The notes under the pieces: model-generated
The model's database searches: none
Seen by the model: the letters and a program-made list of their open reading frames with translations, nothing else
What the model was told of the DNA's origin: nothing
Source: Dactylosporangium vinaceum
GTDB taxonomy: Bacteria > Actinomycetota > Actinomycetes > Mycobacteriales > Micromonosporaceae
DNA: 64,000 bases
Direction: 5' to 3'
NCBI RefSeq assembly: GCF_019904175.1
Contig: NZ_CP061913.1
Location: 620,001 to 684,000 of the forward strand
Made by a program: the position numbers and the translations under genes
Part shown: positions 25,160 through 34,214 of the stretch, in pieces
Position numbering within the stretch: the first letter of the stretch is position 1
Layout of the letters: every line of letters begins with the position of its first letter

Positions 25160-26814
25160 GCCGGCAGGTCCACGATCCGCGAGCGCAGCCACTCGCCGAG
25201 CGCCTTGCCCTGGGGGTCGAACCGCGTCCCGGCCGCCACGCCGTCGCCGAGGATCCCGCGGACGACGAAGTTCACGGCTCGCAGGTTGGGCAGCTCGTAC
25301 CGCTCGACGGCCAGGCCGACGGTCTCGGGCAGGAGCTCCTGGAGCTTGGTCACGGTCAGCTGATCCCGGAGCCACGCGTAGCCCCGGTCGTCGCGGGCCC
25401 AGACCCCGATGTTCGCGTCCCCGCCCTTGTCGCCCGAGCGGGCGCCGAACCGCTCACCGAGGGGCGCCTGCCTGGTCTCGAAAAATCCAGACGCTTCGCG
25501 ATCCGGATTTTTCGTACTTATCACCATATTGGCGGTCACGACGGGGGCCGGGATCTTGGCGCGGGTGCCGTCGGGGAGCACGGCGACGTGGTCGACCTCG
25601 GACTGGGGGAGGTACGCGGCGGTGAAGACGCCGAACGGGGTGGCGTCGCCGGGTGGGGCGGTAAGGGCCAGGCCCGGGTACGAAGCAAGCGCCAGCTCGA
25701 CCGCGGCCTGGGAGAAGGGGCGGCCGGCCCGCTTGGCGTCCGGGTCCTTGATCGAGACCGTGAGCAGGGCGCTGGCCGCCGCCTCCGTCGACGCGTCGGG
25801 GTGGTCGGTGCGGGCCAGGGTGAACTCGAGGCCGTCGGCTCCCAGGGAGTCGGTGAGCTGGGCGCGTACCAGGGCGGCCTTTTCGGGAATCTGCAGCCCG
25901 CACAGCACGAACGTCATGGCGTTGCGGAAGCCGCCGAGCGTGTTGACGCCGACCTTGAGCTCCGGCGGGGGCGGGGTGCCGCGGACGCCCTCGATCCGGA
26001 CCCGGTCCGGGCCGTCGGCGGCCAGGCGGATGGTGCCGAAGTCGGCGACCACGTCGGGGCCGATGTAGGCGGGGGCGCCGATCTCGTAGAGCAGCTGGGC
26101 GGTGACCGTCCCCACCGTGACCGCGCCGCCGGTGCCCGGGTGCTTCGTGATCACCGAGGAGCCGTCGGCGTGCAGCTCGGCCAGCGGGAAGCCGGGGCGG
26201 CGGGCGCCGTCGGGGAGCTCGGTGAAGAACGCGAAGTTGCCGCCGGTGGCCTGGGTGCCGCACTCCAGGACGTGGCCGGCGACGGTGGCGCCGGCGAGCG
26301 CGTCGAGGTCGGCCCGAGCCCAGCCGAAGTGCGCGATGCCGGGGCCGACGACCAGGGAGGCGTCGGTGACCCGGCCGGTGACGACCACGTCCGCGCCCGC
26401 CGCGAGGCACTCGGCTATGCCGAACGCGCCAAGGTAGGCGTTGGCGGTGAGGCCGTCGATCTGCGCGGTCACGTCGTCGCCCTCCACGTGGGCGACGGCG
26501 ACGTCCAGGCCCAGCCGGTCCGCGAGAGCGCGGACGGCCGCGGCGAGGCCCGCGGGGTTGAGGCCGCCGGCGTTTGTCACGAGGCGGACGTTGCGAGACT
26601 TGGCGGTGCCGAGGAACCCTTCCAATTGGCGCAGGAACGTCTTCGCGTAGCCGGTGGCGGGGTCCTTCAGCCGGTCGCGGCCGAGGATGAGCATCGTCAG
26701 CTCGGCGAGGTAGTCGCCGGTCAGCACGTCGAGCTCGCCGCCGTCGAGCATCTCGCGCCAGGCGCTCGCCCGGTCGCCGTAGAAGCCGGAGGCGTTGCCG
26801 ATCCGCAGCGTCAC
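25156..26814 (-). CDS. AtuA family protein (acyclic terpene utilisation, DUF1446)
   Basis: A 552-aa protein matching AtuA: N-terminal MTLRIGNASGFYGDRASAWREM, GELDVLTGDYLAELTM, LVTNAGGLNPAGLA, VVTGRVTDASLVVGP, and a C-terminal domain with RFGARSGDKGGDANIGVW. AtuA is required for citronellol/geraniol catabolism in Pseudomonas, but its exact reaction is not established. GTG 26814 overlaps the stop of the upstream DinB-like gene (GTGA). The codons around 25479-25527 (ATA, AGT, AAA, TCT, TTT) are unlike the rest of the gene and match an intergenic palindrome at 3545. Confidence 0.9.
   Translation of the reverse strand: MTLRIGNASGFYGDRASAWREMLDGGELDVLTGDYLAELTMLILGRDRLKDPATGYAKTFLRQLEGFLGTAKSRNVRLVTNAGGLNPAGLAAAVRALADRLGLDVAVAHVEGDDVTAQIDGLTANAYLGAFGIAECLAAGADVVVTGRVTDASLVVGPGIAHFGWARADLDALAGATVAGHVLECGTQATGGNFAFFTELPDGARRPGFPLAELHADGSSVITKHPGTGGAVTVGTVTAQLLYEIGAPAYIGPDVVADFGTIRLAADGPDRVRIEGVRGTPPPPELKVGVNTLGGFRNAMTFVLCGLQIPEKAALVRAQLTDSLGADGLEFTLARTDHPDASTEAAASALLTVSIKDPDAKRAGRPFSQAAVELALASYPGLALTAPPGDATPFGVFTAAYLPQSEVDHVAVLPDGTRAKIPAPVVTANMVISTKNPDREASGFFETRQAPLGERFGARSGDKGGDANIGVWARDDRGYAWLRDQLTVTKLQELLPETVGLAVERYELPNLRAVNFVVRGILGDGVAAGTRFDPQGKALGEWLRSRIVDLPA
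25479..25527 (-). repeat. Palindromic repeat copy inside the atuA-like gene
   Basis: On the minus strand it reads ATGGTGATAAGTACGAAAAA, then a hairpin CGAAAAATCCGG / CTGGATTTTTCG. It aligns with 3545-3598 with few differences and is in frame with the surrounding coding sequence. Confidence 0.6.
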
Positions 26815-27608
26815 CGGGCCGCCGCCTTCGGCTCGCGCTTAGGCCCGGGCGGGCCGGCGAACGCCTGGGCCACGCTCAGCCACTCGTTCGCCCGCTCGCC
26901 GGTGGCCTGCAGGGCCAGGTCGGCCGGGTGCCGGCGCTGGGTGACGAGCAGGCAGAAGTCCAGGATGGGGCCGGTCACGCGCTCGTGCGCGTCGGCCGGG
27001 CCGAAGGACAGGACTGTCGAATCGGGCATCAACAGCTCGACCCGGAAGGCTTCGGCGGGCGTGGCGCGGCCGTGGCTGGCGAAGCCGTGGCCGATCGTGC
27101 GGTAGCCGATGAATGCGACATGTCGTAGACGGGCGGTCGGCTGGACGTACTCCCGCGCCCGCTCGGGGAACGTGTCGGCGATGTCGCGCCCGTGCGCCCA
27201 CGTCTCCATCAGCCGGCCCGTCGCGCTGGAGACGGGCGACATCGCGGTACCGAACCAGGGGCGTTTGTCGTTGTCCGGCACCGCGCGGAGGGCCTCGGCA
27301 AGCGCGGCGCGGCCGGCCCGCCAGCGGGGGAGCAGCTCGTCCGGCGGGGCCACCCCGGCCGCGGCGGCCCGGTCGACGTAGGTGAGGGGGTCGTCCATCG
27401 ACTCGGACAGCCGGGCCAGGAACGCGGCCGGCTCGCGGTTGGCCAGGGTGGCGATCTCGTCGGTCCAGTGCAGGTGGGCGATCTGGTGGGCCACGGTCCA
27501 GCCCGGCGCCGGGGTCGGGCGGCTCCACTCCTGTGGGCTCAGCCCGCTGACCAGCCGGTCGAGCGCGGCCGACTCCGCCTCCAGGTCCTGCAGCACCTCG
27601 TCGAGCAT
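26811..27608 (-). CDS. DinB/maleylpyruvate-isomerase-like metal-binding protein (TIGR03084 type)
   Basis: A 265-aa helical-bundle protein. The first ~150 residues have LDRLVSGLSPQEWSRPTPAPGWTVAHQIAHLHW and METWAHGRDIAD, giving the His ligands of DinB/MDMPI-type metal sites. The C-terminal part has FGPADAHERVTGPILDFCLL, typical of the second domain of this actinobacterial family. Some relatives are mycothiol-dependent isomerases or transferases, which fits an actinomycete, but no activity is proven for this branch. First gene of the operon after the TetR gene (10-bp gap). Confidence 0.88.
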   Translation of the reverse strand: MLDEVLQDLEAESAALDRLVSGLSPQEWSRPTPAPGWTVAHQIAHLHWTDEIATLANREPAAFLARLSESMDDPLTYVDRAAAAGVAPPDELLPRWRAGRAALAEALRAVPDNDKRPWFGTAMSPVSSATGRLMETWAHGRDIADTFPERAREYVQPTARLRHVAFIGYRTIGHGFASHGRATPAEAFRVELLMPDSTVLSFGPADAHERVTGPILDFCLLVTQRRHPADLALQATGERANEWLSVAQAFAGPPGPKREPKAAAR

Positions 27609-27618
27609 TCGGACTCTC

Positions 27619-28194
27619 CTAGATGAGCGTTGCGAGCTGTTGCTTCCAGGCCGCCAGGAGCAGCGTGCGGCGGGCGGTGTCGTCGGTGAGCAGGTTGGCC
27701 ACGCCGAGCCCGCGCAGAAGGTCGAGCGTCGCCTGTACCGCCTCGCGGACGCCGGGCCGCGACTCGTCCGCGTCCAGGACGTCGACGGTGAGCCGGTGCA
27801 TCTCCCGGCCGACCCGGGCCTCGAGGGGCACGAGCGCGTCGCGCAGCTCGGCGTCGGTGCGCGCGGCCACCCAGACCTCGAGGGCGGCGACGAAGAGCGG
27901 GCCGGTGAACGCGGCGGCGAGCAGCTCGACGACCCGGTCCAGCCGCTCCGCACGGTCGCCGGTGAGCGCGGCGACCTCCTTGCGGATCTCCTCGGCCCGC
28001 CGCTCGGCCAGGTGCTGCACGGCCGCGAGGACCAGGGCGGCCCGGGTGGGGTAGTGGTGCAGCTGGGCGCCGCGCGAGACGCCGGCCCGCTCGGCGATGA
28101 CGGTGGTGGTGGCGCCGGACCAGCCGAACTCGTACAGGCACTCGACTGTGGCTTCGAGGAGGCGGCGCTGGGTGACTCGGCTGCGCTCCTGCAT
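27619..28194 (-). CDS. TetR-family regulator
   Basis: A 191-aa regulator. The N-terminal HTH (RRLLEATVECLYEFGWSGAT, then ERAGVSRGAQLHHYPTRAALV) is clear, followed by a variable ligand domain. ATG 28194 (MQERSRVTQRR) gives the canonical length; the open frame continues to 28251, through the putative operator. It precedes the operon by 10 bp, so it is most likely co-transcribed and autoregulated, responding to an acyl-CoA intermediate as AtuR/LiuR-type regulators do (inference). Confidence 0.9.
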   Translation of the reverse strand: MQERSRVTQRRLLEATVECLYEFGWSGATTTVIAERAGVSRGAQLHHYPTRAALVLAAVQHLAERRAEEIRKEVAALTGDRAERLDRVVELLAAAFTGPLFVAALEVWVAARTDAELRDALVPLEARVGREMHRLTVDVLDADESRPGVREAVQATLDLLRGLGVANLLTDDTARRTLLLAAWKQQLATLI

Positions 28195-28216
28195 GTGCTT
28201 CAGGGTCTCGCGCCGG

Positions 28217-28242
28217 AAACAAACAGTCAAGCCTGATTGTTT
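28217..28242. promoter_or_regulatory. Candidate TetR operator
   Basis: An inverted repeat, AAACAAACAG-TCAAGC-CTGATTGTTT, with 9 of 10 arm positions matching, lies 23 bp upstream of the TetR start. It is AT-rich in a GC-rich setting, and TTGACT within it could serve as a -35. Confidence 0.65.
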
Positions 28243-28287
28243 TCTGGGCAAGTGGAAGGCCGCCGGGGTGTTCGGCGGCCTGTGTGC

Positions 28288-28965
28288 TCAGACTCGGGCG
28301 CGGCGGGCCAGGCGCTCGGGGTCCATGATGATCACGCTCTTGCCGTCCAGCCGCAGCCAGCCGCGCGAGGCGAAGTCGGCCAGGGCCTTGTTCACGGTCT
28401 CCCGGGAGGCGCCCACGAGCTGGGCCATCTCCTCCTGGGTGAGGTCGTGGTTGACCCGCAGCACGCCGCCGTCGCGGGTGCCGAAGCGGCCGGCCATCTG
28501 CAGCAGCGTCTTGGCCACCCGGCCGGGAACGTCGGTGAAGATGAGGTCGGCGAGGGAGTCGTTGGTGCGGCGCAGGCGGCGGGCCAGCACCCGCAGCAGC
28601 TGCTCGGCGATCTCCGGCCGGTTGGTCAGCCAGGGCCGCAGCGCCTGCTTGCGCAGCCGGGCGAGGCGGGTGTCGAGCACCGCGGTGGCGGTCGCCGTCC
28701 GCGGCCCGGGGTCGAACAGGGAGAGCTCGCCGACCATGTCGCTCGGGCCCATGACGGCGATCAGGTTCTGCCGGCCGTCGGCCGCGCGGCGCCCGACCTT
28801 GATCTTGCCGGACAGCACGATGTAGAGACTGTCGCCCGGCTCGCCCTCGCTGAACACGATCTCGCCCTTGCGGACGTCGATCGTCTCCATCTCCTTGGCG
28901 AGCGATTCCGCGGCGTCGGGCTCGACCCCTTGGAAGATCCCGCTGCGCGCCAGTGTCTCGTCCAT
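28288..28965 (-). CDS. crp: Crp/Fnr-family cAMP-responsive regulator
   Basis: A 225-aa CRP. The cNMP-binding domain has [20 protein letters not shown] and the phosphate-binding cassette [17 protein letters not shown]. The C-terminal winged helix reads [23 protein letters not shown] 28965 has AGAGGTGG upstream and gives the same N-terminus as the M. tuberculosis protein ([14 protein letters not shown], from memory), so I prefer it to GTG 28974. Mycobacterial CRP binds TGTGA-N6-TCACA and is a global regulator. No such site was found by eye near this gene. Confidence 0.95.
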   Translation of the reverse strand: MDETLARSGIFQGVEPDAAESLAKEMETIDVRKGEIVFSEGEPGDSLYIVLSGKIKVGRRAADGRQNLIAVMGPSDMVGELSLFDPGPRTATATAVLDTRLARLRKQALRPWLTNRPEIAEQLLRVLARRLRRTNDSLADLIFTDVPGRVAKTLLQMAGRFGTRDGGVLRVNHDLTQEEMAQLVGASRETVNKALADFASRGWLRLDGKSVIIMDPERLARRARV

Positions 28966-29149
28966 CGCGTCCACCTCTAAATTCGTCGGCCGAACGCCAG
29001 TTTATGCATACGACGTCGCGTTCCGGACGGGGGCGGTCATCCACAATGGCGACCCCCGGGCTCGCGGGGGTGCGATATCTTCGCGTCGGACATGACCCGC
29101 TCGTGCTCGCCGTGGGCACGGGGCGTCGCCGAGTGGTGGAGTGGATCTC

Positions 29150-30703
29150 ATGACGGTGTACGGCGGAGGCCCGTCCCGCTGGCCGGACGAGCAGCCGGAG
29201 CGGGGCCGCTCTGCTCCCCCTCCCCCTGAGCAACCCACGGGAGCGGCCGGAGGTTACGGGGCGCCGACGGGTCGTTTCGACGGATTTGCGGCGGGTCGTT
29301 CAGAACCGAACGATGACCCGGGCTCCGGCAACATCTGGGGCGGCGAGCGCACCGGCTCGGTCTACGGAGCCCCGCCCGTGCAGCCCCTCTACGGCGGCGA
29401 GCGTGAGCCGATCCCCGGTCCGCAGCGCCCCGAGGACCTGTACTCCGCCCGCGCCTACGAGCCCGAAGAGCGCGCCGGCCGCCGCAAGCTGCCCCTGCCC
29501 CCCGGCGAGCCCGTGGAGCCCCGGCGCGGCGGCGGGCGGCGCACGGCGATCATCCTGGGCGCGGTCGCGGCCGTGGTCATCGGCGCCGGCACCGCGGGCG
29601 CCGCCACCTTCCTCGGCGGCGGCGACGACAAGCCGGTCGCCAACCAGGGCCAGTCCTCGCCGCAGCCCGCCGCGGCCGGCGCCGGCTCCAAGTCGACAGG
29701 CGGGTCGCCGGCCGGCGGGGTGCCGGGCCCGGCCGAGGGCATCACGCTGAGCGCGACAGGCGACATCGTCATGGGCATGGCCCCCAACGGGCTGCCGCCG
29801 AACGCGGGCAAGGGCTTCTTCGACCCGGTGAAGAAGTACCTCGCCGCCGACTTCCAGATGGGCAACCTCGAGCAGGTCCTCACCGACGACACCGGGGTCG
29901 GCAAGTGCTCGGCCGACAGCGCCGGCAAGACGTGCTTCGCCTTCCGCACCCCGCCCGGCTACGTGCAGAACCTCACCGACGCCGGCTTCAAGATGATGAA
30001 CATGGCCAACAACCACGCCTACGACTTCGGCGAGGTCGGCTACAAGAACTCCCAGAAGGCCCTGGACGGCGCCGGCATCAAGTACACCGGCTGGCCCGGC
30101 GACATCTCGATCGGCGAGGCCAAGGGCGTGAAGATCGCCGTGATCGGCTTCGCCTCCTACAAGTGGTCGAACCTCTGCTCCGACCTCGACGCCGCCGAGA
30201 AGATCGTCAAGGAGGCGGCCACCAAGGCCGACATGGTCGTCGTCCAGGTCCACATGGGCGCCGAGGGCTCCGACAAGACCCACGCCAAGAACGAGACCGA
30301 GATGTTCCTCGGCGAGAACCGCTGCAACCCGGTCGCCTTCAGCCACCGCGTCGTCGACGCCGGCGCCGACCTGGTCATCGGCCACGGTCCGCACGTCATG
30401 CGGGCCATGGAGTTCTACAAGGGCCGCCTGATCGCCTACAGCCTGGGCAACTTCGCCGGCTACAAGGCGCTGTCGACGGGCGGCACGGTGGGCATCGGCG
30501 GTGTCCTCAAGGTGACACTGCTCGGCGACGGTACGTGGAAGGGCGGCCTGCTGACCCCGACGTACATGGCCTCGCCGGGCCTGCCGCAGCCCGACCCGAA
30601 GAAACAGGCCATCCCGTTCGTCTCCAACCTGACCAAGCAGGACTTCCCCTCGACGGGCGCGAAGATCGCGGAGGACGGCACCATCACCGCGCCGGCCGCC
30701 TGA
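29150..30703 (+). CDS. CapA/PgsA-like metallophosphatase-fold protein
   Basis: A 517-aa membrane-anchored protein. About 140 N-terminal residues are cytoplasmic low-complexity Pro/Gly/Arg; one TM (TAIILGAVAAVVIGAGTAGAA) follows; then a CapA-type domain with ITLSATGDIVMGM, NLEQVLTDD, MNMANNHAYDFGE, VVQVHMGAEGSD and IGHGPHVMRAMEFYKGRLIA. CapA proteins resemble calcineurin phosphatases and occur in polyglutamate capsule systems, but no other pgs gene is here, so polyglutamate synthesis is not implied. ATG 29150 or GTG 29141 may start it. It is divergent from crp. Confidence 0.88.
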   Translation: MTVYGGGPSRWPDEQPERGRSAPPPPEQPTGAAGGYGAPTGRFDGFAAGRSEPNDDPGSGNIWGGERTGSVYGAPPVQPLYGGEREPIPGPQRPEDLYSARAYEPEERAGRRKLPLPPGEPVEPRRGGGRRTAIILGAVAAVVIGAGTAGAATFLGGGDDKPVANQGQSSPQPAAAGAGSKSTGGSPAGGVPGPAEGITLSATGDIVMGMAPNGLPPNAGKGFFDPVKKYLAADFQMGNLEQVLTDDTGVGKCSADSAGKTCFAFRTPPGYVQNLTDAGFKMMNMANNHAYDFGEVGYKNSQKALDGAGIKYTGWPGDISIGEAKGVKIAVIGFASYKWSNLCSDLDAAEKIVKEAATKADMVVVQVHMGAEGSDKTHAKNETEMFLGENRCNPVAFSHRVVDAGADLVIGHGPHVMRAMEFYKGRLIAYSLGNFAGYKALSTGGTVGIGGVLKVTLLGDGTWKGGLLTPTYMASPGLPQPDPKKQAIPFVSNLTKQDFPSTGAKIAEDGTITAPAA

Positions 30704-31009
30704 TCTGACCGCCGGCGGATCCGAGAAGTCGGGCACCGCGCGCCGCGCTCCGCTCGACTTCTCGGATATTTCGGATATGTCGGGTTGATGTGGTTGCCGA
30801 GCGCTCCGCCGGTGCCGGGGGTTCAGGGGGCGGGAGCCCCCTTGCCCGGGGCGGGAGCGAAGCGGCCTCGGAATCCTCGGCTCTGTGCTTGTGCCTTTGC
30901 TCTTCTGCCCTGTCGTTCTGCCTTGTCGTTGCGGCTTCGGCGGGCGGCGCCAGCGGCCGGGGCGGGGTCGTTCGATCGTGTGTCTGAGTGGGCGACGTAT
31001 TGTCGGTGC
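30704..31009. other. Gap between capA-like gene and nth
   Basis: Contains the hairpin/palindromic repeat at 30719-30785. The remainder to 31009 has no supported gene. The frame of nth is open upstream to 30785 but looks non-coding (Arg/Ala/Leu-biased). Confidence 0.6.
30719..30785. terminator. 13-bp hairpin and palindromic repeat after the capA-like gene
   Basis: ATCCGAGAAGTCG (30719-30731) pairs perfectly with CGACTTCTCGGAT (30755-30767). The flank ATTTCGGATATGTC relates it to the repeats at 3430 and 3545, so it is probably both a terminator and a member of that dispersed family. Confidence 0.65.
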
Positions 31010-31729
31010 GTGACTGAGACCGCGTTGGCACTGAAGCGGCGGGCGCGGCGGATCGGGCGCGCCCTGGTGACCATTCACCCCGATGCCCACTGCGAACTCG
31101 ACTTCACCAGCCCCCTCGAGCTCGCCGTCGCGACGATCCTCTCCGCGCAGTGCACCGACGAGCGGGTCAACCAGGTGACGCCGAAGTTGTTCGCGCGCTA
31201 CCCGGACGCGGCCGCCTACGCGAGCGCCGACCCGATCGAGATGCAGGAGCTGATCAAGCCCACCGGATTCTTCCGGAACAAGACCGAGTCGCTCATCGGG
31301 CTCGGGCAGGCGCTCGTGGAGCGGCACGGCGGTGAGGTGCCGGGCACCCTCGACGAGCTCGTCGCGCTGCCCGGCATCGGGCGCAAGACGGCGAACGTGG
31401 TGCTGGGCAACGCGTTCGACGTGCCCGGGATCACCGTCGACACGCACTTCCAGCGCCTGGTGCACCGCTGGGAGTGGACCGGGGAGACCGACCCGGTGAA
31501 GATCGAGTTCGCGATCGCCGAGCTGTTCGCGCCGCGCGACTGGACCATGCTGTCGCACCGGATCATCTTTCACGGGCGGCGGGTCTGCCACGCGCGCAAG
31601 CCCGCCTGCGGGGCGTGCACCCTCAAGCGCGAGTGCCCTTCCTACGGTCTGGGCCCCACCGAGGTCGAAGCCGCCGTCAAGCTGCTGAAAGGCCCGCGCG
31701 CGGCCGAGCTGGCGGAGCTGGTCCTGTGA
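31010..31729 (+). CDS. nth: Endonuclease III (DNA glycosylase/AP lyase)
   Basis: A 239-aa base-excision-repair enzyme removing oxidised pyrimidines. It has the HhH motif [14 protein letters not shown] with the catalytic Lys in the preceding helix region, the catalytic Asp in TVDTHFQRL, and the C-terminal [4Fe-4S] ligands as C-x6-C-x2-C-x5-C ([17 protein letters not shown]). GTG 31010 gives the family length. The TGA overlaps the GTG of the thioredoxin gene. It leads a four-gene run, nth-trx-nudix-marP. Confidence 0.95.
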   Translation: MTETALALKRRARRIGRALVTIHPDAHCELDFTSPLELAVATILSAQCTDERVNQVTPKLFARYPDAAAYASADPIEMQELIKPTGFFRNKTESLIGLGQALVERHGGEVPGTLDELVALPGIGRKTANVVLGNAFDVPGITVDTHFQRLVHRWEWTGETDPVKIEFAIAELFAPRDWTMLSHRIIFHGRRVCHARKPACGACTLKRECPSYGLGPTEVEAAVKLLKGPRAAELAELVL

Positions 31730-32304
31730 GGCTCCTGCCGCTCCTGCTGGCGATCGGGCTGCTGGCCGGCTGCACCGCGGACGTGCAGCCGTCGGCGAGC
31801 CAGGCGACCGCAACGGCCGGACCCCGCTGCATCGAGAAGGCGTCGTCGCCGGCGCCCGCCTCGGCGGCCCCGGGCCCCGCGCTGCCGGTGATGGCCCTGC
31901 CCTGCTTCGACGGCGGCCGGTTCGTCGACGTCGCCGACCTCGGCGGGCAGCCGACGGTCGTGAACCTGTGGGCGTCCTGGTGCCGGGAGTGCCGCGACGA
32001 GTTGCCGGCCGTCCAGCGGTTCGCGGCGGCCGGGAAGGTGCGGGTCGTCGGCATCGCCACCAAGGACCGTCACGACCAGGCCAAGTCGGTGATCGACGAG
32101 TTCGGGCTGACGTTTGCCAACCTCGAGGACCAGGGCCAGCAGTTCGTGATCGCCGCGAGCTCGCTGACGTCCAAGTCACTCGTCGCACTGCCGGCGACGC
32201 TGTTCGTGACGCCCGGGGGCCGGATCGCGTACGCGTACCAGGGCCCCGCGCTCACGGTGGAGCGGCTGCAGGAGCTGAGCGCGCAGTATCTGGGTGTGTC
32301 ATGA
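31726..32304 (+). CDS. Thioredoxin-like (TlpA/ResA-type) lipoprotein
   Basis: A 192-aa exported thiol-disulfide protein. The signal peptide ends in lipobox LLAGC, so it is a lipoprotein. The thioredoxin-like fold has [20 protein letters not shown] (active site WCREC) and a cis-Pro in ALPATLFV. An extra Cys pair (RCIEK and LPCFDG) precedes the domain. It likely keeps periplasmic or cell-wall thiols reduced, for example in cytochrome maturation. GTG 31726 overlaps the nth stop, and its own stop overlaps the Nudix ATG. Confidence 0.92.
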   Translation: MRLLPLLLAIGLLAGCTADVQPSASQATATAGPRCIEKASSPAPASAAPGPALPVMALPCFDGGRFVDVADLGGQPTVVNLWASWCRECRDELPAVQRFAAAGKVRVVGIATKDRHDQAKSVIDEFGLTFANLEDQGQQFVIAASSLTSKSLVALPATLFVTPGGRIAYAYQGPALTVERLQELSAQYLGVS

Positions 32305-32948
32305 GACCGGAGTGGCTCGAGCCGTTGCTCACGCGCCTGCGCGACGCGGAGGCGGCCGACTTCACCCGGCTGCCCACGCCCGACGGCGAGGGGCGGCGGC
32401 AGAGTGCGGTGCTCATCCTGTTCGGCGAGGACCCGATGACCGGCCCCGACATCCTGGTGCTGCAGCGGGCCGCCACCATGCGCAACCACGCCGGGCAGCC
32501 CGCGTTCCCGGGCGGCGCGGTCGACCCCGGCGACGCCGACACGGTCGCCTGCGCGCTGCGCGAGGCCGAGGAGGAGGTCGGCCTCGACCCGAGCTCGGTC
32601 GAGGTCGTCGCGACACTGCCGACGCTGTGGATCCCGGTCAGCAACTTCCTCGTCACGCCGGTGGTCGCCTGGTGGCGGGCGCCGCACCCGGTGGGGCCGG
32701 CCGACCCGCGCGAGGTGGCCCGGGTCGAGCGCCTGCCCATCGCCGAGCTCGTCGATCCCGCGCACCGCCTGCGGCTTCGCCACCCGAGCGGGTGGATCGG
32801 CCCGGCGTTTCGGATACACGACATGTTGGTGTGGGGTTTTACCGCGGGCGTGCTGTCTACGCTGCTGGAACTCGGTGGATGGGCGGTGGAGTGGCCGACC
32901 GGCCGAGTCGAGGAGCTGCCGACATCTGGTGCCACCCCTGTACGTTGA
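32301..32948 (+). CDS. Nudix hydrolase, probable CoA pyrophosphatase
   Basis: A 215-aa Nudix protein. The Nudix box is GGAVDPGDADTVACALREAE followed by EEVGL, with the REAEEEVG core intact. The preceding RAATMRNHAGQPAFPGG matches the CoA-diphosphatase signature (LLTxRs.....HxGqvaFPGG). Expected reaction: CoA to 3',5'-ADP and phosphopantetheine. ATG 32301 overlaps the thioredoxin stop. From memory the equivalent gene is Rv3672c. Confidence 0.92.
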   Translation: MRPEWLEPLLTRLRDAEAADFTRLPTPDGEGRRQSAVLILFGEDPMTGPDILVLQRAATMRNHAGQPAFPGGAVDPGDADTVACALREAEEEVGLDPSSVEVVATLPTLWIPVSNFLVTPVVAWWRAPHPVGPADPREVARVERLPIAELVDPAHRLRLRHPSGWIGPAFRIHDMLVWGFTAGVLSTLLELGGWAVEWPTGRVEELPTSGATPVR

Positions 32949-32952
32949 ATGC

Positions 32953-34146
32953 GTGTATGGCAGCGTGATCGATATCGTCCTCCTGCTCCTCATGGTGATG
33001 TTCGCTATCAACGGATATCGCCAGGGCTTTCTCGTCGGTCTGCTGTCCTTCGTCGGCTTCTTCGGCGGCGCGCTGCTCGGCCTGCAGCTCGGCCCGCTGC
33101 TCGCCGAGCACTTCTTCGAGTCCGACCAGGCCCGCGTCATCATCTCGCTCTCGATGGTCTTCGGCCTGGCGATCGCCGGGCAGGCCCTCGCCAGCTACGT
33201 GGGCAACCGGCTGCGCAACGCGATCGTGAACCGCAACGCCCAGGCGGTGGACAACGCGGGAGGCGCTGTCGTTTCGGTTGTGGCGGTACTGCTCGTGGTC
33301 TGGCTCGTCGCCGCTCCCCTGAGCACCTCGTCGCTGCCGTGGCTGGCCCGGTCGGTCAGCAACTCGATAATCCTCAACGTGGTCGACAAGGCGATGCCGG
33401 CTCAGGCCGACGCCCTGTCCCAGGCGCTGCGCGACACGGTCGACACCCGCGGCTTCCCGGACGTCTTCGACGGCCTCTCGCCGACCCGGGTCAAGGACGT
33501 CTCCCCGCCCGACCCGAAGCTCGCCGGCTCGGAGCTCGTGAAGAACTCCAAGAAGTCGGTGGTCAAGGTCCTCGGCCAGGCACCGAGCTGCTCGCGGCGG
33601 ATCGAGGGCTCCGGCTTCGTGTACGCCCAGAACCGCGTCATGACGAACGCCCACGTCGTCGCCGGCACCAAGACCGTGAGCATCCTGGTCGACGGCTCGT
33701 CCCGCCCGCTGCCGGCCACCGTCGTCGCGTATGACCCGGAGCGCGACATCGCGGTCCTATACGTCAAGAACCTCCAGGCCCCGATCATGCCGTTCGCCAA
33801 GAGCAAGGCCGACTCCAACGCCGACGCGATAGTCCTGGGGTACCCCCTCGACGGCCCCTATGACGCCCAGTCCGCCCGCATCCGCGACTACCGCAAGATC
33901 ACGGGCCCGGACATCTACGAGGACGGCAAGGTCACGCGCGAGATCTACACCATTCGTGCCCTGGTCCGCTCGGGCAACTCCGGCGGCCCGCTGCTCGCCC
34001 CGAACGGTGAGGTCCTCGGCATCATCTTCGCCGCCGCGGCCGACGACCCGCAGACGGGCTTCGCGGTGACCGCCGACGAGGCCGCCGTCGTCGCCAACGC
34101 GGGCGTCCAGCACACCGACCCGACAAACACGGGCAAGTGCGCCTAG
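32953..34146 (+). CDS. marP: Membrane serine protease MarP (acid resistance)
   Basis: A 397-aa protein: about four N-terminal transmembrane helices (VIDIVLLLLMVMFAINGY onward), then a periplasmic trypsin-like protease. The triad is His234 (MTNAHVV), Asp265 (ERDIAVL) and Ser343 (RSGNSGGPL). The length and Ser343 equal the M. tuberculosis enzyme as I recall it, and two cysteines may form its redox disulfide. MarP cleaves peptidoglycan hydrolases under acid stress. GTG 32953 is chosen since it begins at the first helix. Confidence 0.95.
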   Translation: MYGSVIDIVLLLLMVMFAINGYRQGFLVGLLSFVGFFGGALLGLQLGPLLAEHFFESDQARVIISLSMVFGLAIAGQALASYVGNRLRNAIVNRNAQAVDNAGGAVVSVVAVLLVVWLVAAPLSTSSLPWLARSVSNSIILNVVDKAMPAQADALSQALRDTVDTRGFPDVFDGLSPTRVKDVSPPDPKLAGSELVKNSKKSVVKVLGQAPSCSRRIEGSGFVYAQNRVMTNAHVVAGTKTVSILVDGSSRPLPATVVAYDPERDIAVLYVKNLQAPIMPFAKSKADSNADAIVLGYPLDGPYDAQSARIRDYRKITGPDIYEDGKVTREIYTIRALVRSGNSGGPLLAPNGEVLGIIFAAAADDPQTGFAVTADEAAVVANAGVQHTDPTNTGKCA

Positions 34147-34193
34147 GGTTTTGTACCGCCCGTCGTGCCGCAAGCACCGGGAGTCCCGCCGCA

Positions 34194-34209
34194 CCACCGC
34201 CGGCGGTGG
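34194..34209. terminator. Short GC palindrome between marP and mycP
   Basis: CCACCGCCGGCGGTGG, a compact hairpin between two converging genes; weak evidence without a T tract. Confidence 0.4.
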
Positions 34210-34214
34210 CCTCG

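Noticed and set aside
26839..27528. Alternative-frame minus-strand ORF in the DinB-like gene
   Set aside because: Pro/Arg/Gly-rich shadow; the motif-bearing frame is 26811-27608.
29150..30703. Polyglutamate capsule locus
   Set aside because: Only a CapA-like gene is present; no pgsB/pgsC neighbours, and the family is widespread outside capsule loci.
30785..31009. N-terminal extension of endonuclease III
   Set aside because: In-frame but Arg/Ala-biased and unlike the family; GTG 31010 gives the usual length.
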